A stretch of DNA of 64,000 bases, from the NCBI GenBank assembly GCA_026898455.1, contig JAPKLW010000766.1, positions 23,896 through 87,895 on the forward strand, written 5' to 3'. This stretch comes from Plectranthus barbatus. Taxonomy: Eukaryota > Streptophyta > Magnoliopsida > Lamiales > Lamiaceae. Shown here one piece after another: positions 1-11,875 of the stretch. Below the pieces are notes generated by a model that did not search any database, was not told the DNA's origin, and was given only the letters and a program-made list of their open reading frames with translations. Position 1 is the first letter of the stretch. Each line of letters begins with the position of its first letter. A program made the position numbers and the translations under genes.

Positions 1-808
1 ATGCCCAGGATGGATAAGTGAGTGAAACTGCACAATAATATACCATCTCCCATTTATAGTGAGTGTTATGTTCGTACTTGGAAACCATGCAATTCAAATT
101 GATGGTTTGTAATATTATTTTGAGCAGCGGTTCGACTTGATCTGTAAAATTGAGTAAAACTGATATATTTAATAAGAATTTTAGCCCTAATAGACTAGAC
201 GAAGAAAGTAAAAGGAATAATTATTTATATCGACGTAATATAATATATATATATGAAAAAGTAAATTCGATGACGAAACATGGGTACATTCTATGTGACT
301 TGGATGCCACAAATCAAGCAAAGTCTTACAACATAAATCAAGAAAGTGTGTGTTGGTGATATAATTCCATGTTACAAGGACAATGAATAGTACATGTAGA
401 ATGAATATATAATGATGGTCACATTTATGCTGTTTTTAGCTTTTACTAATTTCTCAATGAACACACTCAGCATTACCATTCTTGGAATATATTTTTCTAG
501 TACAATTCATGTGGGATTCCAATTTCTAGACCTAGGGTAGGTCATCCAAATTTTGTCCCATAGATTCTAAATTAATGGAAAGTGGGTGCATCACACATAT
601 AAACTTTCTTTCATTGAATTTGTAAATTAAATAATTTAAAGAAATTTAATAAAGGCAAATTGGTATATATAGTACTAACTAGAGTGATGGGGTTGATTTT
701 AGTAGGCTAACACATAGCCGACAAACCAAAAAGGATCTTTGCTTAGTGGGGGATGATTTCATCAATTGTGGGAAAAGCTTTTACTTAGTAATAACTCCAT
801 TCTCTATT

Positions 809-814
<6 letters not shown>
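1..814. other. AT-rich intergenic DNA
   Basis: I see no gene, RNA or clear repeat here. Short open frames are what chance gives in AT-rich DNA. The stretch ends in a (TA)n microsatellite (about 815-848) that flanks the next element. Confidence 0.5.
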
Positions 815-848
<34 letters not shown>

Positions 849-850
<2 letters not shown>

Positions 851-2192
851 GCTGATCTGGTGAGAAGAGGGTTTAACGTGAGAAATGAGAATAAATCTCG
901 TCCATAGATTTGACAATATCAACGATCCAGATTGCATACAAGCTTTAACAAAACGCGCGACATTTTATCCTCATTTTACTTCATAAAAGGGCAACATAAT
1001 CCTTATGAATAGTGAATGACCTTCAGTTGTGTTCATTTTATCTCCTCTATACTTCATTAAATGGGAAAACTTAAATTAAATAAAAATAAAATCAATTTTT
1101 CGGAAAAAAGGATTTCAGTTATCTAAATTTTATCTCCTATATACATCATTAAATGAAAATTAAAATTAAATAAAAAATCAATTTTTCGGAAAAGGGATTT
1201 CAGTTCTCTTCATTTTACCTCCTCTATACTTCATTAAATGGGAAAAATTAAATTAAATAAAAATAAAATTAATTTTTCGGAAAAAGTATTTTAGTTCTCT
1301 TCATTTTATCTCCTATATACATCATTAAATGAAAAAAAATCAAAATTTTAGAAACAGTTCTCTTCATTTTATATCCTCTATACTTCATTAAAGGGGAAAA
1401 ATCAAATTAAATAAAAATAAAACCAATTTTTCGGAAAAAGAACTTCAGTTATCTTCATTTTGTCTCCTATATACATCATTAAATGAAAATTTAAATTAAA
1501 TAAAAAATCAATTTTTCGGAAAAAGGATTTCAGTTCTCTTCATTTTATCTCCTCTATACTTCATTAAATGGGAAAAACTAAATTAAATAAAAATAAAATT
1601 AATTTTTCGGAAAAAGGATTTCAGTTCTCTTCATTTTATCTCCTCTATACTTCATTAAATGAATAAATTAAATTAAATAAAAATAAAATCAATTTTTTGG
1701 AAAAAATGATTTCAGTTATCTTCATTTTATCTATTACAAACTTCATTAAATGGGAAAAATTATATTAAATAAAAATTAAATTAAATTTTCAGAAGAATAT
1801 GTTAAGTTCATTTTATCTATTTAAAACTTCATTAAATTAGAAAATTTAATTAAATAATAATAAAATTAAATTTAATTTTAGATTATTGGATGACTCAACA
1901 AGGCAATTGAAATCTTATGAAAAATCGAAAAGAAAAGGAGTTACAGAACCAAATATGTAATAATGAAGTTCGCGGAGGGTAAAATGAAAATATAAATTAT
2001 TTGAGGGAGATACCATAATTAAAACATGCTAAATGACAATGACACCCTTAAATATGTAATAATGAAGTTCGCGGAGGATAAAATGAAGACGGAAATTATT
2101 AAAGCATGACCGCAGATCTTGTGAAATCAAAGGCTGGGATTTATTCTCATTTCTTACATTAACATCTATTCAAATATGATATAACCTCTCTC
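849..2192. mobile_element. Non-autonomous MULE-like inverted-repeat element
   Basis: The two ends are imperfect inverted repeats. The left end carries GTGAGAAATGAGAATAAATC (884-903 region); the reverse complement of the right end carries GTAAGAAATGAGAATAAATC. Both ends abut (TA)n microsatellites, so a target duplication cannot be read. There is no coding sequence; the interior is mostly a tandem array. The terminal pattern (GATC, then TGAGAA, then AATGAGAAYAAATCT) recurs in several other elements of this window, one of which has a FAR1-type exon, so I infer a Mutator-like non-autonomous element. Confidence 0.6.
1021..1860. repeat. Tandem array, about 90-bp units
   Basis: About nine to ten diverged units follow one another. 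Each contains TTCATTTTATCTCCTMTAYA, then CATTAAATG, an AAATTAAATAAAAATAAAA stretch and TTTTTCGGAAAAAGGATTTC. The array makes up most of the interior of the surrounding inverted-repeat element and encodes nothing. Confidence 0.8.
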
Positions 2193-2312
2193 TATATATA
2201 TATATATAATAAAGAGCGATTTTAATAAATAATAATTCTCCGGTAAGGGTTTAACTATAGAAAAATGATAAAAATAAAAAGACCTTTTTAATTTCACAAT
2301 ACATTTATTATT

Positions 2313-2494
2313 GGGAAAGTTTTGGGTTAGGCAGACCTAAACAATTTAGGCGGGTTTTATCCATTAACCCAAGCTCAAACCCATATAATATACCCTAGTT
2401 GGGATTAATAAACCCTATTTAGTTGGGTCAACCCATTTGGGTAGGATAAAACCCGCCTAAACCATTTAGGTCTGCCTAACGCAAGTTTTTGCCC
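2313..2494. mobile_element. 182-bp MITE with 8-bp target duplication (hAT-like)
   Basis: The element is nearly a full foldback: TTAGGCAGACCTAAA near the left end and TTTAGGTCTGCCTAA near the right, with GGCGGGTTTTATCC inside each arm. It begins GGGAAAG and ends TTTGCCC. TTATTATT flanks both sides (2305-2312 and 2495-2502). An 8-bp duplication is typical of hAT elements, but the flank is itself TTA-repetitive, so the superfamily call is tentative. A second copy lies at 36336-36517. Confidence 0.7.
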
Positions 2495-2727
2495 TTATTA
2501 TTTGATTGTGTTTATGTTCGAGATGTAGATTCACCCTCGTCTTCGCCAGCATATAATGTATTGATATATATGTTGTTCATATAACACTGTACAATTCACC
2601 TTGAATTATTAATACTTTTTTAAGAGTTAAAAACCCATACTAATAATTGTACAATTATTAATAATATTATAATATAGTGGCAAAAATAAAATTATCAATT
2701 TCACAAAAATTAATATGCCGAAACACT

Positions 2728-2733
2728 CATATA

Positions 2734-2782
<49 letters not shown>

Positions 2783-2792
2783 NNNNNNNNNN

Positions 2793-2839
<47 letters not shown>
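2728..2839. repeat. (TA)n microsatellite containing a 10-base N gap
   Basis: A pure TA run is interrupted by ten N at 2783-2792. The N block is an assembly gap, so the true length of the microsatellite is unknown. Confidence 0.95.
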
Positions 2840-2842
<3 letters not shown>

Positions 2843-3917
2843 CTTTTTATATTATTGTCTAAGCTCATCAAAAGAGAGAAATATTATTATTCTAGGTAAA
2901 AGTGCATTAAAATAGAGATTTAAAACTAAATAAAGAAAACTTATTTTTAGGGTTAACTACTTAGATGACATGCGATGATTAGATTAATCAAATAACTAAT
3001 TTAATCTTGAAAAGGATGAAACATCAGACAATTATTGCAATTTCTTAGTTCGACAAGTATAAAATAGATCATTGAAAATTTATCTCCTTTCGATCTCAAG
3101 ATTAATTAATGATTCTTTAAAACATAAGATTTTTACCCAAATAATTAATTTATTTCTTGTCAAACAGTGTCTTAATCATGTTATATAATCTCTATTGCAT
3201 TATTAATTATCACGTCTCAAGTTATTTCAAGTTTAATAACTAGCATACTTTGTATTTTATGGTGGAATTGGGGAAATGTATACAGAAGTCAAAGAAGGAA
3301 AATCCAAGAAAATTTGAGTCATGTGTCGATCGACGCTCCTTCTGTGCCAATTGTCATAGGGGGTCTTCAATTCTTGTCCATCTGCCAAAACTCTGTGTCG
3401 TCATTTGCACTTGATCCCGTGATGACTGTCATAGATTGTAAAATTAGGTTTTGATCTTCCTTCATTTTTTCACTAGTTTCATCTCATGAAAACTTAAAAA
3501 ATTTCACTACCCAAAAAATAACATATACCAAGACACAACCATACAATTAAACTCTACAAAACTACAATTAATACATTGAGAATGAATCTAGCAATTTATA
3601 GATAAGTAAATAAAATATGAATATATCCATATTCTAACTCAAACGTAAGTGATTAAAGTGTTTTGCATATGATCAACTTAGTTCTCTTATTCATTGGTCC
3701 AATGCATTGGGCTCATCTCATTGATAGGAAAAGCAAAAATGTTGTTGTCTTGTTCGCCGCCGCGATCCAATATTCATTCTCTTCCAACATCGTTCCACAA
3801 AAAATATTTAATAGATCATGGATTCGACATATAAAGAAAATATTTGAGTAGGTAGAATTTAAATAAATACATTAAGGATTTTTTCTCACCTAATCTAATC
3901 TAATCGATATATATATA
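2843..3917. other. AT-rich DNA without recognisable features
   Basis: No coding region or repeat family could be supported. The small open frame at 3663-3851 has no recognisable content. Confidence 0.5.
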
Positions 3918-4730
3918 GAGAGTAGTGATCATATAATAATAGCTTTTCTCATGCTAAATGAGAAAGAATTTGGATCCTTTATTTTGTTAATCCAATGGTT
4001 GTGATAATTCAAGATTTATTGAATAAATAAGGTAATTAGAGTATCTTAGTAATTTAACCTTTAAGTTTGAATAATCGTCTTCTCTATCTTTAGATCTAAA
4101 CATTCTCTCTCCTAAATTTCTCTTTCCTCCCATTATAATCAAACGATTATATCTTTCTCGATTCAAATTTATTTTTTACGAATCATATATCAAATTAAAC
4201 GTATTTTTACAACGATTCATATGATATCCATATTGAATATGTTAAATATAGAAGATTCACACGAAAATCATGATTTTATATTCAGATGATACATGTTCTT
4301 CATTCTATTTAAGTTCAGGATAAAAAATGCATCAATTACGCATAAAAAATGTTCTCAAATACATACATTTTTTTGCATCAAATGATGCATTCTTAACTTG
4401 AATAAGATGCATTTTTATTCTAAAGCATATACATTTTTGTATTCATATTGAGTGCATTTTTTTGCATTGATTATATGCTGCAGTTTTATGCCCAAAATAT
4501 TGCATTTTTTACATCGAATATATGCATATTATGTTTTATGAACTGCTCGAAATGAAATTTTTGAATATATATTTTTCACATTTTTACCCTTTTATGCATT
4601 GAGTATGTGCAAAAAATGCACCGGAAATTGGACGAGATTTGTTTAATCTGAGCCGTCGATTGCAATATTTAATGGCTCAGATTTTTTCTCATTTAGAACG
4701 GGAAATCCTATTATCACCTAATCACTACCC
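3918..4730 (+). mobile_element. MULE-like inverted-repeat element, copy A
   Basis: The left end reads TAGTGATCATATAATAATAG then TAAATGAGAAAGAAT; the reverse complement of the right end reads TAGTGATTAGGTGATAATAG then TAAATGAGAAAAAAT. These are terminal inverted repeats. The interior is rich in TGCATTTTT-type motifs and has no coding sequence. (TA)n lies on both sides. A close relative in the same orientation is at 13571-14365. Strand is given only to show relative orientation. Confidence 0.7.
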
Positions 4731-5105
4731 TATATATATATATATATATAGGGGAGTGATCATATGAGAATCAGGCTTACCATGTGAAAATAAGAACTAA
4801 TCTTATCCGTCCAAATCATGAAATCAACAGCTTAGATTTAATTTCGCCCGCTATGCATTATTGTTTGTATTGACTTTCATTATTGTAAAATGAGGGGTAA
4901 TTTTGTACTTAATGAATTCAAATCTTTTAAGAATCTTAATTTAAATCTTGCGATCGTTCTTTCCTTTGCGATTTGCGATCTTCATCCTTTCTGTGATTAT
5001 ATATTTTCTTCATTCATTCTCTCTGTGAAATCTGCTCGCCATTGTCTGCGTTCGTTATTGTTTGTGTTCATCGTCGTTTGTGTTCGTCATCGTCGTCGGC
5101 GAGTT

Positions 5106-5905
5106 ATGGATCCTTTGAAAGGTAAGAAATGATAAATTCCATCTGTTACGTAATAGAATCAATTGTTTTCTGATATGATGTTCGATCATTAGTTATCAGA
5201 TTACGGTGATAGAATCGAAGATTCATTGTATGGGTTATTGCTGATTTGTTTCCAGATTTTGAATTAGGTTTCGTAGATTGCTGTTTATGGTTTGGTGTTT
5301 TCACTCTTAATTGTTTAATTTGAAGATGTGCATTATATATCGTTATGAATTGCATTATATATTTGTAGTACTTATGTTATATCTGAAAGAGTGATTATTA
5401 GTTTATGTACATTTAAATTTGTTTTATATCTGCATTATATAATGTTATGACTTGCATTATTGTTTTGTAATAATTGCATTATATGTGAGTCAATTATAAT
5501 TAGTTTACGAAGGTTCTGTTCCGTTATGAGAATTCATTATATAGTGTAAATACATGCATTATGTATTGTTATGTATTGCATTATATATTTGTAGTACTTA
5601 GGTTATATTTGAAAGAGTGACTATTAGTTTACGTACTTTTAAAATTTTTTATATCTGCATTATATAATGTTATAGCTTGGATTATTGTTTTGTAATAGTT
5701 GCATTATATGTGAGTCAGTTATAATTAGTTTATGGATGTTCTGTTCCGTTATGAGAATTCATTATATAGTGTAAATACATGCATTATATAGTTATGAATC
5801 TTGCATTATATGTTATAAGTTTTGAATTTAATTCATGTTTTTTTCTGTACAGATTCATTTGTTCCAAAGTGTGATAACACAACACCAAGCAGATATAGAG
5901 GATAG
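5106..5905 (+). pseudogene. Possible 5' remnant of a MULE transposase gene
   Basis: An ATG at 5106 opens a 16-nt exon (coding MDPLK) that stops at a consensus donor (G|GTAAG at 5122). A pyrimidine-rich acceptor (TTTTTTTCTGTACAG) ends at 5852, and the frame then runs about 17 codons to TAG at 5903-5905. The spliced product would be only 22 residues. The short exon 2 vaguely resembles the start of the FAR1-type exon at 53623 (a V-P-x-C pattern), so I infer a deletion derivative of an autonomous element. No domain is visible and this is weakly supported. Confidence 0.3.
5351..5802. repeat. 226-bp tandem duplication, TGCATTATAT-rich
   Basis: Two copies (5351-5576 and 5577-5802) share TGCATTATATATTTGTAGTA, GAAAGAGTGA and GAGAATTCATTATATAGTG with scattered differences. 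The repeat lies in the candidate intron of the left arm of the split MULE-like element. Confidence 0.8.
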
Positions 5906-6338
5906 GTGATGTGGTGTGCCTTGTTGGCAATGTGAGATTGTTGAGATCTTGGAGGCTCACCATCTCTCACAGACTAAGCATCCATTGGACAAAGTCTTCC
6001 TTGACCTCAACTAGCTCTTTACATCAACTATGTATAAGATTGAGAGCTAGCTATGTTGAGATTGATGATTGAGGAGGTTCTGTCCCTTGTTTTTTCCACA
6101 ATGGATTGTATTGCTATTATTGTATTTTATTGTTATTTGTCAACCCTCATTCTTGCAACTTGTGATGTTTCTAGAAGAGGTTCAATGAGTGATTGTAACT
6201 TATTTTAATTCAGATTTAATTACAATTTTATTCGCAAGGCACAATTTATGTTGCTTTAGCACATTAATTTTTAATTAATTAAAGAAGAAAAAATACATTG
6301 AAATTATATTAACATATTTTTTAAGTACAACATATAAT

Positions 6339-7331
6339 TGTTGAAATAAAAGGATTACAGAATCTGAGATTCAGAAATACACGGTGAAACAGTACAAGAG
6401 AATATCGCGAAAACAATTAAACAGTTAAGAAGCCGAGTCGAGAGAACTCTTCTCGCAAGACAGATTATGCCTCCGTAGTGCTCGGACTAAGGCAGTCTGT
6501 CCCCAAAGGTAAAACGGCTTTCGTCTCGATCGAAGCAGCACCGCAGTCAAAGGAGCTCCGGCGAACTGGATTGGAGCAGGATCAGAGTTGGAAGGTGAAA
6601 AGCAACAAGATTTCACGTGAAATGCAACAAAATGATTTTGGAAAGTGTCTGAACCCTTGCATGCTTCCTAGGGTTGCCTATTTATAGGCATGTCCACCAC
6701 CTGGGGAGCGTGCTGGCAATCAAGGCACGACGGCGGTTACGACACGACAGTCATGACACGGTGACGGTTACGATGCGTGTCTCCCGGATCGAGCGGTTAC
6801 GGCGCGCAAATGAATTCAAGCGCGTTCTGTAACGCGAGGCCCAAAGACCACCCAAAGACCAATTGCCAAGATCCAAGATCCAAGTCCACGACCAGGACCG
6901 GACCGGAGCCGGGGCTCGGGGCACGGGCGCGGCCACTCGGCCTGCGGCCTTGCTGAGGCCGAAGGCCGAGGTGAGGCGAGGCGGGGCGGGCGGCGGCGGC
7001 GGCGCGCGCGTAGGAGCACGGGGCTGTCATACGACACCCTTATTACACACTTGTTATTACAAGGTTTAATCACTTAGGTATTTAAACCATGTTAAGTGTG
7101 TTTAATTAACCAATGTGGGACATCATTAATTAACTAATTAATATGCCCACATTACATTGTTATGCGTGCCACTTTGAGGATCGATTTCTCACTCACCGAA
7201 ATTCGGTTCTGAGAAAATAAATATACTACGCTTATCTACTCGCGACATACTTCGACCTCGTAATATTTAATTACAACAAAATTAAATATTTCCGCATGAG
7301 TAATTAACTCGAACTTGTCCGGATTCCAACA
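6339..7331 (-). repeat. 3' LTR of copia element 1
   Basis: This 993-bp LTR starts TGTTGAAAT and ends TTCCAACA on the + strand. It matches 11876-13013 but lacks about 145 bp near 6812-6840. A GC-rich segment lies at about 6890-7025. A TATA-like box (minus TATAAATA, 6679-6686) would drive minus-strand transcription. Positions 6453-6468 are exactly complementary to the bases beside the 5' LTR. Confidence 0.95.
6679..6686 (-). promoter_or_regulatory. TATA box in 3' LTR of copia element 1
   Basis: TATAAATA on the minus strand lies within the small palindrome GCCTATTTATAGGC. The counterpart in the other LTR is at 12216-12223. Orientation agrees with the coding strand. Confidence 0.6.
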
Positions 7332-7878
7332 ATCCCCCCCATGAGTGGAAATGCCCAATGCATGAAACGTAAAGCCAACTCCGTCCTCGAGAAATGTTAA
7401 TGCACACGAAGAGGTAGCTTGTGAATTTGAACCTTTCATCTTCAACATCGTCGGATACACTGGTGGCTTAGTGGAAAAAACCTTGAACTAACCCTCCGTC
7501 ATGTGTACCTAGACAACGACATTGAAACAGTAACGTTTCAAAACTCCATCCGTTCTCATGTTTGTTTCCATTACGGGCCGTGGAAAACCCCTTTGGATTC
7601 ATAAGTGTTCATTTGAAGCGGCCCTTACGTCCACTTATATAGGTGACGTCCTATTTAAGAGTATCCTGCCGTACCCAACCACTACGTGATTTTCAGGAGT
7701 CATTAAAAGTCGATTGATTTAACCTATACCACACGCAGGCTTGAAAACACCTAGGTTTGCTCACCTAGGGAAGGGAAGAATTAGGTGTTAACACTCGAAC
7801 TTATATAGCTTAGTTTTCCCATCGAACCTAGTTCTTGGGATCTCTAATCACCTAGGTTGGGTGTCCACTATACTCGTT
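7332..7878 (-). other. 3' untranslated region and polypurine tract of copia element 1
   Basis: No coding potential is seen between the pol stop and the 3' LTR. The tract next to the LTR (GGGGGGG on the minus strand, 7334-7340) is the expected plus-strand primer. Confidence 0.7.
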
Positions 7879-9781
7879 CTAGGTTGTGGATTTTAGTCCC
7901 ATTCCCTCTAGCAACTTGTATATTTGATCTCGGTTTAACCCTTTGGTTAGCGGATCCGCTAGGTTATCTATTGACTTCACATATTCAATAGAGATAACCC
8001 CATTTGAGATCAACTGTCTAACGGTGTTATGTCGACGACGAATATGCCTCGACTTACCGTTATACATATTATTCAGTGCCCGTCCAATAGCAGCTTGGCT
8101 GTCACAGTGAATCATCACTGAGGGCACTGGTTTGCTCCAACAAGGAATATCTTCAAGGAAGTGACGAAGCCATTCTGCTTCTTCACCAGCTTTATCTAAA
8201 GCTATAAACTCAGATTCCATTGTGGAGCGGGCTATACACGTTTGTTTCGTAGATTTCCACGAGACTGCCCCCCCACCGACCGTAAACACATATCCACTCG
8301 TGGAACGTGAATCATTTGTGTCGGAGATCCAATTGGCATCACAGTACCCTTCAAGTACAGGTGGAAATCTAGTGTAATGTAGCCCTAAGTTAAGAGTATG
8401 CTTCAAGTATCTCAAAACTCTCACAAGAGCTTTCCAATGTTCTTTACTTGGATTGCTCGTGTATCTACTCAGTTTGTTCACCGAGTAAGCAAGATCTGGT
8501 CGAGTACAGTTAGTCAGATACATTAGACTACCAATGACCCTTGCATACTCTTCTTGAGCTACAGGGTCACCTCGGTTCTTGCTCAGATGAACATTGAGCT
8601 CCAGAGGTGTTTTTGCTGGTGAACTATCATAGGCATTGAATTTCCTAAGCACTTTCTCAACATAGTGAGACTGTGACAAGACAATTCCATCAGCTCTTCT
8701 CATGATTTTGATCCTGAGGATCACATCAGCTACACCCATGTCTTTCATGTCGAAGTTTCGCTTCAACATTCTTTTAGTATCAACGATCACTTGTTGATTG
8801 TTTCCCATAATCAACATGTCATCTACATAAAGGCATACAATAACAAAAGAGTTAAAGGTACCTTTATAATAGACACACTTGTCACACTCGTTGTACTTAA
8901 ACCCGTTTGCCAACATTGCATTGTCAAACCTTATATGCCACTGCTTAGGCGCTTGTTTTAGAACGTACAAGGATCTTATCAATTTACAGACCTTCTTTTC
9001 TTGACCGGGTACTACGAACCTGTCAGGTTGATCCTTGTAGATTTCTTCCTCTAATTCACCATTTAAGAAAGCAGTTTTCACATCCATTTGGTGAATCTCT
9101 AGATTGTATAATGCAGCAATCGCGAGAAGCACTCTAATAGACGTGATTCGAGTTACAGGTGAATAGGTGTCAAAGAAATCATCTCCCTCTCTTTGTCGAA
9201 AGCCTTTTGCCACAAGGCGGGCTTTATACTTATCAACAGAGCCATCGGCTTTATACTTTCTTTTTAGGATCCACTTACATCCTAAGGGCTTGCAACCTTT
9301 CGGGAGATCAGTCAGAATCCATGTATGATTATGCATTGTGGATTCAATTTCACTGTTGATCGCTTCTTGCCAAAGAGAAGCATCTGATCGAGCTAGAGCT
9401 TCCTTAATAGTTTTTGGTTCGTCATCCAACATATAGGTAATGAAGTCGGGACCAAAACTTTTAGCAGTCCTAGCTCTTTGACTACGTCTCGATTCTTCCT
9501 CAATAGGATCAGAACTAGTAGCCTCCTCATGTGTTCTCTTTCGAGAAACTTGAGGTTCATCCTCTTTTTTCTTGTTCGGATAGACATTTTCAAAGAATAT
9601 TGCATTCCTTGATTCTATCGTCGTTCCCACGGTCACATTCGGGTTCTCCGACTTGTGCACTAGGAAACGATAAGCTGCGCTGTTAAGTGCATAGCCAATA
9701 AAGATGCAATCAATTGTTTTAGGACCGATTACAACTTGTTTGGGTGGGGGCACTTCAACCTTCGCTAAACAACCCAGACCT
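7879..9781 (-). pseudogene. Copia element 1 pol, reverse transcriptase and RNase H part
   Basis: A 624-codon open frame (7879-9753) covers the integrase tail (DCIFIGYA), the linker, reverse transcriptase (TAFLNGELEEE, catalytic YVDDMLIMG near residue 310) and RNase H (SRSTSGYVF, ESEFIALDKA, HCDSQAAI). It ends ADPLTKGLNRDQIYKLLEGMG, the usual copia pol C-terminus. In life it would copy element RNA into cDNA in virus-like particles. The frame is broken from the integrase frame just upstream, at about 9781-9785. Start codons given by an ORF search have no meaning here because the piece belongs to a polyprotein. Confidence 0.93.
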
Positions 9782-10540
9782 TGAGATATTTGTAGGAAGG
9801 TTTTCTACCTTTCCACATCTCGTATGGGGTAACATCTTTTCCTTTGAGAGGAATTTTGTTCAAGATGTAGTTGGTTGTTAAGACAGCTAACCCCCACATA
9901 TTTTTGGGTAGTCCCGAACTGATCAATAGAGCATTCATCATCTCTTTTAATGTCCGATTTTTCCTTTCGACAACACCATTTGATTGAGGTGAGTAGGGAG
10001 CAGTCGTTTGATGAATTATGCCTGAAGCAACACAAAGTTCTTTAAACGGAGCGACATACTCTCCACCTCGATCACTTCGAATTATTTTGATTCGAGTGCT
10101 CAATTGATTCTCTGCTTCCATTTTATAGTTTTTGAAAGCTTCTATTGCTTCATCTTTACTTCGGAGTAAATAAAGATAGCAATATCTTGTGCAATCATCA
10201 ATGAAGGTTATGAAAAATTTCTTCCCACCTCTAGTTTGAACAAACTTTAGATCACACAAATCAGTGTGAACTAATTCTAGAGGCTTAGTGCTCCTTTCGA
10301 CTGATTGAAATGGTAATTTTGCCATTTTTGCTTCAACACAAACTTCACATTTTGTTTGTTTAAAATCAGTCACTTTCAACAAGTTTAGATTCATTAATCT
10401 TTTTATAGCATTTAGATTTACATGTCCTAATCTAATATGCCATAAATCAGAGCACTCAATCAAGTAAGCAGAAGAAGATTCACCTTTATTCATAACTTTC
10501 TCGGCTTGGCGCCGTGCCATTGCATTCATTTTGAAAAGCT
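9765..10540 (-). pseudogene. Copia element 1 integrase part
   Basis: The frame contains the HHCC zinc-binding segment (WHIRLGHVNLNAIKRL ... CEVCVEAK) and the catalytic D,D,E core: HTDLCDL, then RSDRGGEY, then NGVVERKNRTLKEMMN. The enzyme inserts element cDNA into the genome. The frame ends at KYLKVW by a frameshift against the downstream pol frame, and is out of frame with the protease part upstream (shift near 10536-10545). Confidence 0.93.
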
Positions 10541-10971
10541 AGGTAACCCCGGCCAAGGAACTTTCCAAATTTAGATAAAATAAACTTCTCACTCTCAAAT
10601 AAAAGTTTGAAACCATGATTTACAAGAAGTGAGCCAGAAACCAAGTTCTTGCGGATGTCCGGGACATGCAGCACATCCTTCAAAGTAAGATCCTTTCCGC
10701 TTGTCAGCTTCAACACCACGGAGCCGACACCAGCCACTTCAGACGACGCTTGGTTGCCCATGTGAAGCTTTCTTCCTTTAACAGCTTTGTAGGAAGAAAA
10801 GACATTCCTATCGGATGCTACGTGACAGGTTGCACCCGTATCAACGAACCACTCCCTCGGATTGTCCACATGATGGACTTCAGACACAACTGCACACAAA
10901 TCATCTTCCCAATCATTATCGGGTTCGACATTGTAGTTCATTTTTTCCTTGCCCTTGCCTTTAGCTTTGGG
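10486..10971 (-). pseudogene. Copia element 1 aspartic protease part
   Basis: The frame runs in phase from the stop codon that ends gag. It carries the aspartic protease motif VDTGATCHVASD (D-T-G) and the downstream DVLHVPDIRKNLVSG typical of copia proteases. Family knowledge: it cleaves the Gag-Pol polyprotein. The frame is lost near 10540, before the integrase. Confidence 0.9.
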
Positions 10972-11844
10972 CTACTTGCATTGGCTAGCCATGTGGCCAG
11001 ACTTGCCACAGTTGTAGCAATCACCCTTGAACTTAGGCTCTTTGATCACAATGCCCTTGTTCGATTGGGTAGGCCTCGATTGGGTAGGCCTCTTACGCTT
11101 CTTTGATGGACCACCACGTTCCATCAAATTGGCCTTAGCCTCCATAGCCCTCAGTCTTGGATCAGGCCTTCGATTGTCTTCTTCAATCCGAAGCTTGACA
11201 ATCAAATCTTCAAGAGTCATAGCCTTTTGCTTGTGCTTAAGGTAACTCTTGAAGTCCTTCCAAGAAGGAGGTAGCTTTTCTATGACCGCAGCCACATTAA
11301 AAACATCGGGAAGCATCATCCCTTCGGCTTGAACGTTGTGCAAGATCAATTGAAATTCTTGCACTTGTTCTACAACCGATCTATTGTCTACCATCTGGTA
11401 CGACAAATACTTGGCCACAACGTACTTTTTAGTACCCGCGTCCTCCGTTTGATACTTTTTCTCTAGCATCTCCCATAGTTCTTTTGATGTGATTACATTC
11501 GAGTATACAACATACAAGGGATCTACTAAAGCATTAAGTATGAAATTTTGACATAGGAAGTCTCCGTGGCACCAGTTGTCGAAGGCGACACGCTTGTTGC
11601 GATCCGGCTCATCATCGGCACAGTCAGGCTTGTCCTCCCTCAAGTAGTTGGCCAGCCCCAAAGTGGTGATGTAGAACAACTTCTTCTGCCTCCACGTCTT
11701 GAAATCGACGCCAGTGAACTTGGAGGGTTTCTTCGCTTGAGCATTGGGAGGGAGGTGCGGAGCAGTCGGATCATAGCCAGGCACAGAGTTGTAGTTGTTT
11801 CCGCCACAGGTGTTGTTTCCGTCATCATTCCCGGAAGTTGCCAT
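10972..11844 (-). pseudogene. Copia element 1 Gag
   Basis: The ATG at 11844 lies only 31 nt inside the 5' LTR. The 290-residue product has the copia Gag fold region (KFTGVDFKTWRQKKLFYITT, LWEMLEKKYQTED, LEDLIVKLRIEE) and ends in a CCHC zinc knuckle, CYNCGKSGHMASQC (residues 276-289). Gag forms the particle and the knuckle binds RNA. The frame closes with a single TAG immediately after the knuckle and the protease follows in the same frame. This may be a mutation or a leaky stop. Most plant copia elements have one continuous frame here, so I favour mutation. Confidence 0.9.
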
Positions 11845-11875
11845 CTCAGATAATGCTTATAATCTGTCTTGCGAT
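11845..11875 (-). promoter_or_regulatory. Leader with self-complementary primer site, copia element 1
   Basis: Only 31 nt separate the 5' LTR from the gag ATG. No TGG-initial tRNA match is present. Instead ATAATCTGTCTTGCGA on + (11859-11874) is the exact reverse complement of 6453-6468 in the 3' LTR and a 13/16 match to 11990-12005 in the 5' LTR. I infer a self-priming site. Confidence 0.5.

Noticed and set aside
2677..2915. Open frames through the TA microsatellite
   Set aside because: They encode only Tyr-Ile repeats and cross an N gap.
10666..11106. 146-codon + ORF opposite gag and protease of copia element 1
   Set aside because: Antisense to clearly homologous Gag/protease sequence.
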